Source: Methanomicrobiales archaeon
GTDB lineage: Archaea; Halobacteriota; Methanomicrobia; Methanomicrobiales; Methanoculleaceae
Assembly: GCA_012510295.1 (NCBI GenBank)
Contig: JAAZID010000398.1
Location: 1-5,208 of the forward strand
Length of the DNA stretch: 5,208 nt
Reading direction: 5' to 3'
The position numbers were made by a program, and so were the translations under genes. Under the pieces are notes generated by a model. It was not told the DNA's origin and did not search any database. It was given only the letters and a program-made list of their open reading frames with translations. The first letter of the stretch is position 1, and every line of letters starts with the position of its first letter. This document shows, one piece after another, positions 1 through 5,208 of the stretch.

Positions 1-258
1 CCTCCCGACCGGAACGCCCTTGATATCGCGGGAGAAGAGATCCCGTGCGGTCTCGACCGCCGTCGCGCCATCAGCGAAGAGGACACCGCCGGCCTTCCCC
101 CGGCCGCCGACATCAACCTGTGCCTTTAACACCAGGGCATCGCCGATCTCCGGCAGGTGTGCCGCGATCTCTTCCGGTGCCCGTATTAAGACCCCCTTCG
201 GGACCGGAATACCGTACTTTGAAAAGACCTCTTTTGCCTCGTATTCCAGTAGTTTCAT
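1..258 (-). CDS. sucC: Succinyl-CoA synthetase (ADP-forming) beta subunit, N-terminal part
   Basis: This is the N-terminal 86 residues of the beta subunit of succinate-CoA ligase, which interconverts succinate + CoA + ATP with succinyl-CoA + ADP + phosphate in the cytoplasm. The frame is open to the window edge, so the gene is cut by the window, not broken. The translation begins MKLLEYEAKEVFSKYGIPVP, the usual opening of the family. It continues with KAQVDVGGRGKAGG at residues 45-58, the nucleotide-binding loop of the ATP-grasp fold, and DIKGVPV near residue 80. The start is ATG at 258-256, preceded by GGAGA at 265-269, and its first bases overlap the korC stop (ATGA). As the last visible gene of the operon it would supply succinyl-CoA to KOR if the pathway runs reductively. 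The alpha subunit (sucD) is expected next, outside the window. The identification is firm. Confidence 0.95.
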   Translation of the reverse strand, partial: MKLLEYEAKEVFSKYGIPVPKGVLIRAPEEIAAHLPEIGDALVLKAQVDVGGRGKAGGVLFADGATAVETARDLFSRDIKGVPVGR

Positions 259-785
259 GCTTGTTCTCCGAGTTCAAATCCGCGTTTTAGCGCTCTTGTG
301 TTCAGGCTCTCGGTGCCCTTCGGGACGCTGTCGAGAACCGCGCGCTCGATAGCCGCCCGGCTCACGGCCCCTGTTATGGCCACGAGGGCGCCCATCATGA
401 CGATGTTTGCCACGATCTCCCGGCCGAGGTTCTCCTTTGCCTCCGCCGTCGCCGGGATCTCGTGGTAGCGGCAGACCGGCCGCGACCGGACGAGGTCGGC
501 ATCGAGGACCATGACCGCATCCTCCCGCGCCGCGACCCCGTACTTCTCAAACCCCTGCTGGGACATTATGATGTAGATATCGGGGTCTGTCACCTCAGGG
601 TAGAGGATCGGCAGATCGTCGATGACAACCTGCCCCATAGATGCCCCACCGCGGGCCTCAGGACCGTAGACCTGGGTCTGGACGGCGTACTTCTCATCGT
701 AGAGCGCCGCCGCCCGCCCGAGGATGACCGCGGAGAGGATGATCCCCTGCCCGCCGTATCCGGAGAACCTGACCTCATGTCTCAC
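255..785 (-). CDS. korC: 2-oxoglutarate:ferredoxin oxidoreductase, gamma subunit
   Basis: This 176-residue protein is the gamma subunit of the four-subunit 2-oxoglutarate:ferredoxin oxidoreductase, a cytoplasmic enzyme that interconverts succinyl-CoA + CO2 + reduced ferredoxin with 2-oxoglutarate + CoA. It carries the two signatures of the 2-oxoacid oxidoreductase gamma domain: FSGYGGQG at residues 7-14 and QVYGPEARGGAS at 38-49. Its length is normal for a stand-alone gamma subunit. The start is GTG at 785-783, not ATG. It overlaps the korB stop as GTGA and has a GGGGGTG Shine-Dalgarno at 791-797, five bases upstream. A nearby ATG at 777-775 is out of frame. The stop overlaps the sucC start by four bases. 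In this superfamily the gamma subunit belongs to the CoA-binding part of the enzyme. The choice of 2-oxoglutarate over another 2-oxoacid rests on the KorB motifs and the sucC neighbour. Confidence 0.95.
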   Translation of the reverse strand: MRHEVRFSGYGGQGIILSAVILGRAAALYDEKYAVQTQVYGPEARGGASMGQVVIDDLPILYPEVTDPDIYIIMSQQGFEKYGVAAREDAVMVLDADLVRSRPVCRYHEIPATAEAKENLGREIVANIVMMGALVAITGAVSRAAIERAVLDSVPKGTESLNTRALKRGFELGEQA

Positions 786-1570
786 TGCTTCACCCCCATC
801 GCCGGCCTCCGCCGCCTGACCAGCTCCCCGATGGTGAACGTGCCCTCCGGTATATCTGCGCCTTCCTCCACCAGGCGGTCGTACTTTACACGGAGCATCG
901 CGTTACCCCGGAGGTACTCGATCATATCCGGGATGCTCCGGAGTTTATTGTGGCGGCCGAAGTTCGTCGGGCACTGTGTCCGCACCTCGATGAAGGCGAG
1001 GCCGGGTGTCTGCATGCCGGTGGTGATGGCTTTTGTGAGTTCCTTGACGTGGTATGACGTCCAGCGGGCGACGTAGTTTGCACCCGCCGCCACGGCAAGC
1101 TCTGCAAGGTCGAAGGCCGGTTCACTCGCCCCGTAGGGCGTCGTCGTCGAGAACGCTCCTGTCGGGGTTGTCGGGCTCCCCTGCCCGCCGGTCATGCCGT
1201 ATATCTGGTTGTTCATGCAGATCACGGTCATATCCACGTTCCGGCGACAGGCGTGGATGAAGTGGTTCCCGCCTATGGCGGCGAGGTCGCCGTCACCGGT
1301 GAAGACGACGACATTGAAGTCGGGCCGCGCCATCTTCACACCGGTGGCAAACGCGAGTGCCCGCCCGTGGGTGGTGTGGAGCGAGTCGGTGAGGATGTAG
1401 CCGGGGGCACGGGAGGAACACCCTATACCGGATATGAACGCCGTCTCATCACGCTTCCAGCCCATCTCCTCAACCGCCGCGAGGGTGCAGTTTATGACCG
1501 ATCCGTTGCCGCACCCCGTGCAGTATATGTGCGGGAGGCGGTCCTCCCGGAGCCAGTCCGGCGCTATCAT
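782..1570 (-). CDS. korB: 2-oxoglutarate:ferredoxin oxidoreductase, beta subunit (thiamine-diphosphate and 4Fe-4S binding)
   Basis: This 262-residue protein is the catalytic beta subunit, which holds thiamine diphosphate and a 4Fe-4S cluster. The expected cluster ligands are visible: C17 and C20 in CTGCGNG, C51 in GIGCSSR, and C200 in TQCPTNFGR. The diphosphate/Mg-binding motif is TGDGDLAAIGG at 91-101, followed by MNNQIYGMTGGQ at 119-130. The stretch SPTTPTGAFSTTTPYG at 132-147 resembles KorB proteins more than pyruvate enzymes, which supports 2-oxoglutarate or another larger 2-oxoacid as substrate. Length and motif order are normal and no key residue is missing. The start is ATG at 1570-1568, overlapping the korA stop as ATGA, with GGAGG at 1578-1582 seven bases upstream. 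The stop overlaps the GTG start of korC. Confidence 0.96.
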   Translation of the reverse strand: MIAPDWLREDRLPHIYCTGCGNGSVINCTLAAVEEMGWKRDETAFISGIGCSSRAPGYILTDSLHTTHGRALAFATGVKMARPDFNVVVFTGDGDLAAIGGNHFIHACRRNVDMTVICMNNQIYGMTGGQGSPTTPTGAFSTTTPYGASEPAFDLAELAVAAGANYVARWTSYHVKELTKAITTGMQTPGLAFIEVRTQCPTNFGRHNKLRSIPDMIEYLRGNAMLRVKYDRLVEEGADIPEGTFTIGELVRRRRPAMGVKQ

Positions 1571-2667
1571 CCGTGCGCCTCCAGGGCCTGCAGGAGTTCG
1601 GCGGGGGTGTGGAGCTCTCCCCCGATCTTTGCGATCGGCACAACCGGCTGGTCGGCGTGGCGCTGGACCTCCCTCACCATCTGGCCCATGTTCAGTTCCG
1701 GCATCAGGAAGACCTTCGCGTCGGGAAACTTCCCGAGCGCCGACTCATCAAACGGCCAGACGACGCGGAAGCGGAGGTGGCCGATGGACTCATCGGGGTG
1801 GTCGCGCATAACCTGTGCGACCGTCCGCGACGGCGGGCCGTAGGTGACAAAGACCCTCTCGGCGTCGGGGTTTATGACCTCGTAGTCGGCTATATCGTGG
1901 CGCGCCGACTCGACCTTCGCGACCAGCCTGCGCACGAGCCGGTCGTGCGCCTCCGGGTCGGTCGTATCGGGATACCCCCTCTCGTCGTGGGTGAGCCCGG
2001 TCACGTGGACCGAACGCCCCGAGCCGAAGGGGGCGAAACCGGGAATGCCGTCCTCTCCGGCCTCATACGGCAGCGAGCCTTCAGCAAGCGGGGCCGGGGG
2101 GACGATATCGACCGAGTCCGGTATGGTCACCCGTTCCCGCATATGGCCCACGGTCTCATCGGAGATCAGGAATGTTGGAACCCTGAACCGGTCGGCGAGG
2201 TTGAACGCCTTCACCGTCAGGTCAAACATCTCCTGGACGGAGTTCGGGGTGAGTGCGATGATGCTGTAGTCACCGTGCGACCCAAACCGACACTGGAGCA
2301 TGTCGCCCTGCGCCGCCCGGGTCGGCTGGCCGGTGCTCGGGCCGCCCCGCTGGATGTTGACGATGACGCACGGTGTCTCGGTCATGGCCGCGTAGCCGAT
2401 ATTCTCCATCATGAGTGAGAACCCCGGACCGCTCGTGGCGGTCATGGCCCTCGTTCCCGTCCAGGCAGCCCCGATCACCGCAGCGATGCTTGCGAGCTCA
2501 TCCTCCATGGATATGAAGACCCCGCCGGCCTTCGGGAGCCTCCGGGCCATGGTCTCCGCGATCTCGGTCGACGGCGTGATGGGGTATCCGCCGAAGAACC
2601 GGCACCCGGCGGCGATCGCACCCTCCGCACAGGCGGCGTTCCCCTGCATGAACTCGAGCCTGCTCAA
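1567..2667 (-). CDS. korA: 2-oxoglutarate:ferredoxin oxidoreductase, alpha subunit
   Basis: This 366-residue protein is the alpha subunit, which contributes the pyrimidine-binding domain for thiamine diphosphate and part of the 2-oxoacid site. Family motifs appear in order: YPITPST at 28-34, the substrate-side loop characteristic of KOR-type enzymes; MEDELAS at 54-60, containing the conserved glutamate; TSGPGFSLM at 78-86; and QRGGPSTGQPT at 106-116. Length is normal for a separate alpha subunit. The start is TTG at 2667-2665. It is chosen because a perfect GGAGGTG Shine-Dalgarno (2673-2679) sits five bases upstream, it makes the same four-base overlap with korD as the other junctions, and MSRLEFMQGN matches the usual N-terminus. 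An ATG at 2649-2647 (residue 7) is possible but has a weaker upstream site. The stop overlaps korB. Confidence 0.95.
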   Translation of the reverse strand: MSRLEFMQGNAACAEGAIAAGCRFFGGYPITPSTEIAETMARRLPKAGGVFISMEDELASIAAVIGAAWTGTRAMTATSGPGFSLMMENIGYAAMTETPCVIVNIQRGGPSTGQPTRAAQGDMLQCRFGSHGDYSIIALTPNSVQEMFDLTVKAFNLADRFRVPTFLISDETVGHMRERVTIPDSVDIVPPAPLAEGSLPYEAGEDGIPGFAPFGSGRSVHVTGLTHDERGYPDTTDPEAHDRLVRRLVAKVESARHDIADYEVINPDAERVFVTYGPPSRTVAQVMRDHPDESIGHLRFRVVWPFDESALGKFPDAKVFLMPELNMGQMVREVQRHADQPVVPIAKIGGELHTPAELLQALEAHG

Positions 2668-2936
2668 AACTCCACCTCCACCCTGTGCGGTTCAAAGGGC
2701 TTCTCCTCGACCCAGGTGATCGCCTGATCGGGGCATATCATGTGGCAGAGGCCGCAGAGCACCCGCCCGTAGAGGTGCTGTAGCCGGCAGTTTGTGCACC
2801 GCTCGGGACGGTCGAGAACCGGAACGACGATCCCCCGGGCGTTGAGCTCAGTCCCTTCCTGAAATATCCCGTACGGGCAGACCAGCACGCAGAGGTTGCA
2901 CCCCTTGCAGCGGCTTTCATCGATGACGAGTTTCAT
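2664..2936 (-). CDS. korD: 2-oxoglutarate:ferredoxin oxidoreductase, delta subunit (ferredoxin-like)
   Basis: This 90-residue ferredoxin-like protein is the delta subunit that would pass electrons between the KOR thiamine site and external ferredoxin. The first cluster motif is standard: C10-x2-C13-x2-C16-x3-C20-P. The second is unusual. It reads C47-x2-C50-x10-C61-x2-C64-x3-C68-P, with a ten-residue stretch (RLQHLYGRVL) where the usual motif has two residues, giving five cysteines instead of four. The end of the motif, CPDQAI, is typical of these subunits. The start is ATG at 2936-2934, overlapping the fumB stop, with a modest AGGAT at 2945-2949. The stop overlaps the TTG start of korA. Lying first among the kor genes, it could be taken for a free ferredoxin, but position and overlap make the KOR subunit far more likely. 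Confidence 0.9.
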   Translation of the reverse strand: MKLVIDESRCKGCNLCVLVCPYGIFQEGTELNARGIVVPVLDRPERCTNCRLQHLYGRVLCGLCHMICPDQAITWVEEKPFEPHRVEVEF

Positions 2937-3493
2937 GGAACATTATCCTGGTGAATGTTGAATCGCTGATAAAATTGTGTTTTCGCTTTCTCGTGTACCG
3001 CACTGAAGATATCACCGCCGTGAGCGTCGATCCCGACCGTCAGTGGGAGATGATCAGCCTCGATGATCCAGACCGCCTCGGCCATACCGAGGTCTTCAAA
3101 ATAAACACCGCGGAGTGTCATACGCGCAGCGGCGAGAGCAGCGCACCCCCCCGTGAACGCGAGGTAGACCGCGCGCCCCCTGAGATCTTCGACCACCTCC
3201 CGGCCCATGCCCCCCTTGCCTATGATGGCGCTGACTCCCGCGTCGATGAGGAATCCTGTGAGCGCGTTCATCCGCGCGGATGTCGTGGGGCCGGCGACGA
3301 CGAGCCGCCCCTCCTGCACCACCGGGCCGCAGTGGTAGACCACGGCGCCTTCAGGGTCGAAGGGGATCCCCTCCTCCATCATCCGCATGTGCGCCTCATC
3401 CCGGGCGGTGTAGATCGTCCCCGTGAGGGTCACCCGGTCGCCCGCCCGGAGGTCGAGGACCTCGTCGCCGAGGGGCGTCGTGAGATCGATCAT
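2933..3493 (-). CDS. fumB: Fumarate hydratase class I, beta subunit
   Basis: This 186-residue protein is the beta subunit of a two-subunit class I (4Fe-4S) fumarase, equivalent to the C-terminal domain of the long single-chain enzymes. It acts with the alpha subunit to interconvert malate and fumarate. Family motifs are TGTIYTARDEAH at residues 24-35, HCGPV at 54-58, AGPTTSARMN at 67-76, GKGGMG at 92-97, GGCAAL at 115-120 and EDLGMAEAVW at 133-142. By analogy with the Leishmania enzyme (from memory), R31, T70, R74 and K93 are likely substrate-site residues. The start is ATG at 3493-3491: GGAGGT at 3500-3505 lies six bases upstream, and the ATG overlaps the alpha stop as ATGA. An in-frame extension up to 3532 lacks family similarity and would overlap alpha further. 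The symbol is positional (beta). L(+)-tartrate dehydratase belongs to the same family, but the TCA-type neighbours favour fumarase. Confidence 0.93.
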   Translation of the reverse strand: MIDLTTPLGDEVLDLRAGDRVTLTGTIYTARDEAHMRMMEEGIPFDPEGAVVYHCGPVVQEGRLVVAGPTTSARMNALTGFLIDAGVSAIIGKGGMGREVVEDLRGRAVYLAFTGGCAALAAARMTLRGVYFEDLGMAEAVWIIEADHLPLTVGIDAHGGDIFSAVHEKAKTQFYQRFNIHQDNVP

Positions 3494-4329
3494 CGACGGA
3501 CCTCCACGGTCGCCCGGCGGCAGGCCCAGCACTGCACGTTCACCGCCACCGGGAGTGATGCGGTGTGACAGTCTGCCCGCTTCACCTTCACGGCGAGAGC
3601 GGTCGTATCACCCCCAAGCCCCATCGGCCCGATACCGAGGGCGTTGACCGCGTCACAGATCGCCTGCTCGTAGTCGTCCATGGTATCCACCGGGAGGAGG
3701 AGAGCCTCTTTTGCCAGCGCAGCCACGGCATCAAACGTTCCGCCGATACCGACACCGAGGATCACCGGCGGACAGGGCCTGCCCCCCGCGATGAGCATCG
3801 TCTCGGCGACGAACTTCGGGATATCACCCGCCTGTGAGGGGAGGAGCATACCTATCCTCGATGCGTTCTCGGAGCCCGCGCCCTTCGGGAGCACGGTGAC
3901 CGCAAGCCTCTCCCCGGGCGTCACGTGGACTGCGGGCATACCGACGCCGGTGTTGTCCCCGGTGTTCCTCCGGGTGATAGGATCGACGACGTTTGGGCGG
4001 AGCGGGACCGCAGCCGTCGCCCGGCGCACACCCTCCCGCACACCATCGAATAGCTCAGGGGTGAGCGGGATATCGGGGGGCAGGGTGATGTAGACCACCG
4101 GCACGCCGGTATCCTGGCAGATCGGCACCTGTCGCTCTTCTGCGAGTGCAATATTTTCAAGGATTGTAGCGAGCTCGGATCGTGCGATCTCATCCCTCTC
4201 TGCCGCCGCCGCCCTTGTGAGCACCGCGAGGACATCGGACGGGAGCCGGATAGAAGCCTCCGTGAGCGCCATTTCAGTGGCGTCTGCCAGTGAGCCTGAA
4301 AGCGTCGAATCTGCTGGATTAGCCATCAT
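3490..4329 (-). CDS. fumA: Fumarate hydratase class I, alpha subunit
   Basis: This 279-residue protein is the alpha subunit of class I fumarase, carrying the oxygen-sensitive 4Fe-4S cluster. Three cysteines fall where cluster ligands are expected: C71 in ICQDTG, C186 in GRPCPPV and C267 in NVQCWAC. D73 in CQDTG and H255 match catalytic or substrate residues of the family. Other motifs are RRNTGDNTG at 120-128, GAGSEN at 150-155, GVGIGGTFD at 192-200 and GIGPMGLGGDTTAL at 232-245. Two extra cysteines (C254, C270) lie near the third ligand. The start is the ATG at 4329 or the adjacent one at 4326; no Shine-Dalgarno precedes either, consistent with a leaderless message. An internal ATG at 4272 (residue 20) would cut into the N-terminal helix that runs into RLPSDV, so it is less likely. 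It is the first gene of the operon. The symbol is positional (alpha). Confidence 0.93.
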   Translation of the reverse strand: MMANPADSTLSGSLADATEMALTEASIRLPSDVLAVLTRAAAAERDEIARSELATILENIALAEERQVPICQDTGVPVVYITLPPDIPLTPELFDGVREGVRRATAAVPLRPNVVDPITRRNTGDNTGVGMPAVHVTPGERLAVTVLPKGAGSENASRIGMLLPSQAGDIPKFVAETMLIAGGRPCPPVILGVGIGGTFDAVAALAKEALLLPVDTMDDYEQAICDAVNALGIGPMGLGGDTTALAVKVKRADCHTASLPVAVNVQCWACRRATVEVRR

Positions 4330-4358
4330 TTATACTGGTGGGAAGAGACTATAAAAAC
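4328..4358 (-). promoter_or_regulatory. Probable TATA promoter of the fum-kor-suc operon
   Basis: An A/T-rich TATA-like element, read on the minus strand as GTTTTTATAG (4349-4358), stands out in the GC-rich surroundings. It is centred about 25 bases above the first ATG of fumA, which is the normal archaeal distance from TATA to transcription start. Transcription would then begin at or within a few bases of the start codon, explaining the missing Shine-Dalgarno. A second candidate, TATAAAT at 4328-4334, touches the start codon and would only fit translation from the ATG at 4272. No experimental start site is known to me. Confidence 0.55.
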
Positions 4359-4393
4359 CTATATTCCAGCAGGTTACCGGATCTCCTCCCCGC

Positions 4394-4400
4394 AAAAAAA
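4394..4400 (-). terminator. Probable T-run terminator after rpl10e
   Basis: On the minus strand, seven consecutive T residues follow the rpl10e stop codon by 13 bases. Archaeal transcription commonly ends at oligo-T tracts without needing a stable hairpin, and I see no strong stem before this one. The tract lies between the end of rpl10e and the TATA element of fumA, which suits separate transcription units. Confidence 0.5.
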
Positions 4401-4413
4401 GGATATGGGCCGG

Positions 4414-4926
4414 TTATGCCGTCGCTTCCCGCTCTTCAACGATCTTTGCGGGGGACGGGATCTTATAGATACCGCGCTTCAGGGCGGCCTTTGCCTTCTC
4501 AACGTGCTGGGGGTGTGTCCAGACGGAGAAGACCTTCTGGCCGGGCTGGACCCGGGCGGCGGTGCCGACGGCCTTCCCGAACGAGCGGCGCATCCCTTCC
4601 GAGACACGGTCCGCTCCTGCGCCGGTCGCCTGTTTGTTCTCACGGAGAACGTGGTGGGGGAACGTCCGGAGCTTGAACCGGTAGTTCGCCCTCCCGACAT
4701 CCTTGAGGAGCCGCCGGTTGACACTGATACGCGTAGCCTCAAGGGCTGTGTGGCGTATCTGGCAGGCTTCCTCGACGACGATAGAGAGCTCGACCGGGAA
4801 ATCCGCTGTGAGATTTCCCATATCAAACTGAACAATCTTGCTACCCGGTACGCCGCCCATGTATTCTCTGCGTGTATACGCCATCTTTGCGAGATTCCTG
4901 TACATCTTCGCCGGTTTTTTTACCAT
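4414..4926 (-). CDS. rpl10e: 50S ribosomal protein uL16 (archaeal L10e)
   Basis: This 170-residue protein is archaeal large-subunit ribosomal protein uL16, called L10e in older archaeal naming. It binds 23S rRNA near the A-site finger and helps position tRNA. Recognisable blocks are [12 protein letters not shown] at residues 20-31, [13 protein letters not shown] at 86-98, [20 protein letters not shown] at 102-121 and TAARV just after. The length is normal and the lysine/arginine-rich composition fits a ribosomal protein. The start is ATG at 4926-4924, with AGGAG at 4936-4940 nine bases upstream. The gene is separated from the ABC-transporter gene by about 60 bases with a TATA element, and from fumA by 84 bases containing a T-run and the next promoter. 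It is therefore probably transcribed alone, and its place beside the TCA operon need not mean shared function. Confidence 0.97.
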   Translation of the reverse strand: MVKKPAKMYRNLAKMAYTRREYMGGVPGSKIVQFDMGNLTADFPVELSIVVEEACQIRHTALEATRISVNRRLLKDVGRANYRFKLRTFPHHVLRENKQATGAGADRVSEGMRRSFGKAVGTAARVQPGQKVFSVWTHPQHVEKAKAALKRGIYKIPSPAKIVEEREATA

Positions 4927-4955
4927 CGTTAAAAACTCCTGCCGATCAATGAGTG

Positions 4956-4987
4956 CTTTATAAAATGGAGATTTGCTCTAATAAACC
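4956..4987 (-). promoter_or_regulatory. Probable TATA promoter of rpl10e
   Basis: The short gap between the ABC-transporter stop codon and rpl10e is A/T-rich. On the minus strand it holds TTTATAAA (4957-4964), a good archaeal TATA box that would place the transcript start near 4935, only about ten bases from the ATG. This would remove part of the AGGAG Shine-Dalgarno at 4936-4940. A second candidate, GGTTTATTAG (4978-4987), would start transcription near 4957 and keep the whole Shine-Dalgarno. The sequence alone does not decide between them. Confidence 0.55.
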
Positions 4988-5208
4988 TTACTGGGAGGTT
5001 TCGGTCTCGTTAATCATGTCGAGCACACGCCGTCGCACTTCCGCGAACTCAGCGCTGGTGCGGTCTCTCGGCCGGGACCAGGGGATGCTGATGATCTCAC
5101 GGACGGTCCCCGGTCTTTGAGAGAGGACGACGATCCGGTCGGCGAGGTAGACCGCCTCGTCGACACTGTGGGTGACGAATACGATCGTCTGCTTCGTTTC
5201 GGCCCAGA
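4988..5208 (-). CDS. ABC transporter ATP-binding protein, C-terminal part (nitrate/sulfonate/taurine type)
   Basis: The last 72 residues of an ABC-transporter ATPase run in from the right edge and stop at TAA (4988-4990). The translation starts within WAETKQTIVFVTHSVDEAVY and continues LADRIVVLSQRPGTVREII. VTHSVDEA contains the H-loop histidine, and LADRIVVLSQRPG is typical of importers of the SsuB/TauB/NitT group for nitrate, sulfonates, taurine or related anions. The Walker A, signature and Walker B motifs lie beyond the window edge, so substrate and integrity cannot be judged. The C-terminal tail ends METER-like in composition, rich in charged residues (DMINETETSQ), and has no extra domain. 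No clear T-run follows the stop, so some read-through into rpl10e is possible. The cognate permease and binding-protein genes are expected upstream, outside the window. Confidence 0.88.
   Translation of the reverse strand, partial: WAETKQTIVFVTHSVDEAVYLADRIVVLSQRPGTVREIISIPWSRPRDRTSAEFAEVRRRVLDMINETETSQ

Larger units (their letters stand above)
1..4329 (-). other. fumA-fumB-korDABC-sucC operon
   Basis: Seven genes in a row on the minus strand, with four-base overlaps at every junction (3490-3493, 2933-2936, 2664-2667, 1567-1570, 782-785, 255-258) and no internal gap where a promoter or terminator could sit between genes. They therefore probably form one transcript starting near 4329 and continuing past the left edge. 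The stop and start share bases in the forms ATGA, ATGA, TTGA, ATGA, GTGA and ATGA, so translation is likely coupled. Each internal gene has a recognisable Shine-Dalgarno inside the 3' end of the gene before it. Confidence 0.88.

Noticed and set aside
462..1076. Plus-strand open frame spanning the korC/korB junction
   Set aside because: It is antisense to two firmly identified genes, the composition is low-complexity Arg/Asp/Pro-rich, and no family resemblance is visible.
1573..2418. Long open frame (281 codons) on the plus strand, antisense to korA
   Set aside because: It mirrors the codon pattern of the well-identified korA gene in GC-rich DNA. Its translation is rich in Arg, Asp, Gly and His with no recognisable motif, and no promoter or Shine-Dalgarno precedes it.
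2934..3000. Slightly A/T-richer stretch at the fumB/korD boundary, considered as an internal promoter
   Set aside because: It lies inside the fumB coding region, encodes the C-terminal tail (KAKTQFYQRFNIHQDNVP), and has no convincing TATA box at a suitable distance from korD.
3494..3532. In-frame N-terminal extension of fumB (13 residues)
   Set aside because: The extension reads as out-of-frame fumA sequence. The ATG at 3493 has the Shine-Dalgarno and the same four-base overlap as the other junctions.
2951..3568. Plus-strand open frame antisense to fumB
   Set aside because: It is a shadow of the fumarase beta gene: lacking stops is expected on the opposite strand at this GC content, and no start signal is visible.
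4405..4932. Plus-strand open frame covering almost the same interval as rpl10e
   Set aside because: The minus-strand frame is unmistakably uL16, and the plus-strand frame has no motif or initiation signals.

Overview
The window reads as euryarchaeal DNA from a hydrogenotrophic methanogen, most likely Methanomicrobiales and Methanoculleus-like. That placement is inferred from the GC-rich sequence, an archaeal-type uL16/L10e ribosomal protein, TATA-box promoters and the fumarase–KOR–succinyl-CoA synthetase gene set. No 16S gene or other decisive marker is present. Every gene I can support lies on the minus strand, so the genes are read from high to low coordinates.

Layout in transcription order: (1) 5208-4988 is the C-terminal end of an ABC-transporter ATPase of the nitrate/sulfonate/taurine type, cut by the window edge. 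(2) 4926-4414 is ribosomal protein uL16 (L10e), with its own TATA element and Shine-Dalgarno upstream and a T7 run downstream. (3) From 4329 to the left edge runs one tight operon of seven genes: class I fumarase alpha and beta, the four subunits of 2-oxoglutarate:ferredoxin oxidoreductase in the order D-A-B-C, and the first 86 codons of succinyl-CoA synthetase beta, which continues outside the window. All six junctions inside the operon are 4-base stop/start overlaps, and two of them use the rare starts TTG (korA) and GTG (korC).

Together the operon encodes malate/fumarate interconversion, succinate/succinyl-CoA interconversion, and succinyl-CoA plus CO2 to 2-oxoglutarate. This is the incomplete reductive TCA route known to supply glutamate precursors in this group of methanogens. 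The fumarate-to-succinate step (fumarate reductase) and malate dehydrogenase are not in the window. The succinyl-CoA synthetase alpha gene probably follows just outside it.

There is no gene-free stretch over 300 bases. I saw no RNA genes, mobile elements, CRISPR arrays or phage genes, and no plainly new system. The observations most worth checking are the displaced cysteine pattern in the second cluster of KorD, the unbroken overlap chain that joins fumarase to KOR, and a probably leaderless operon promoter.
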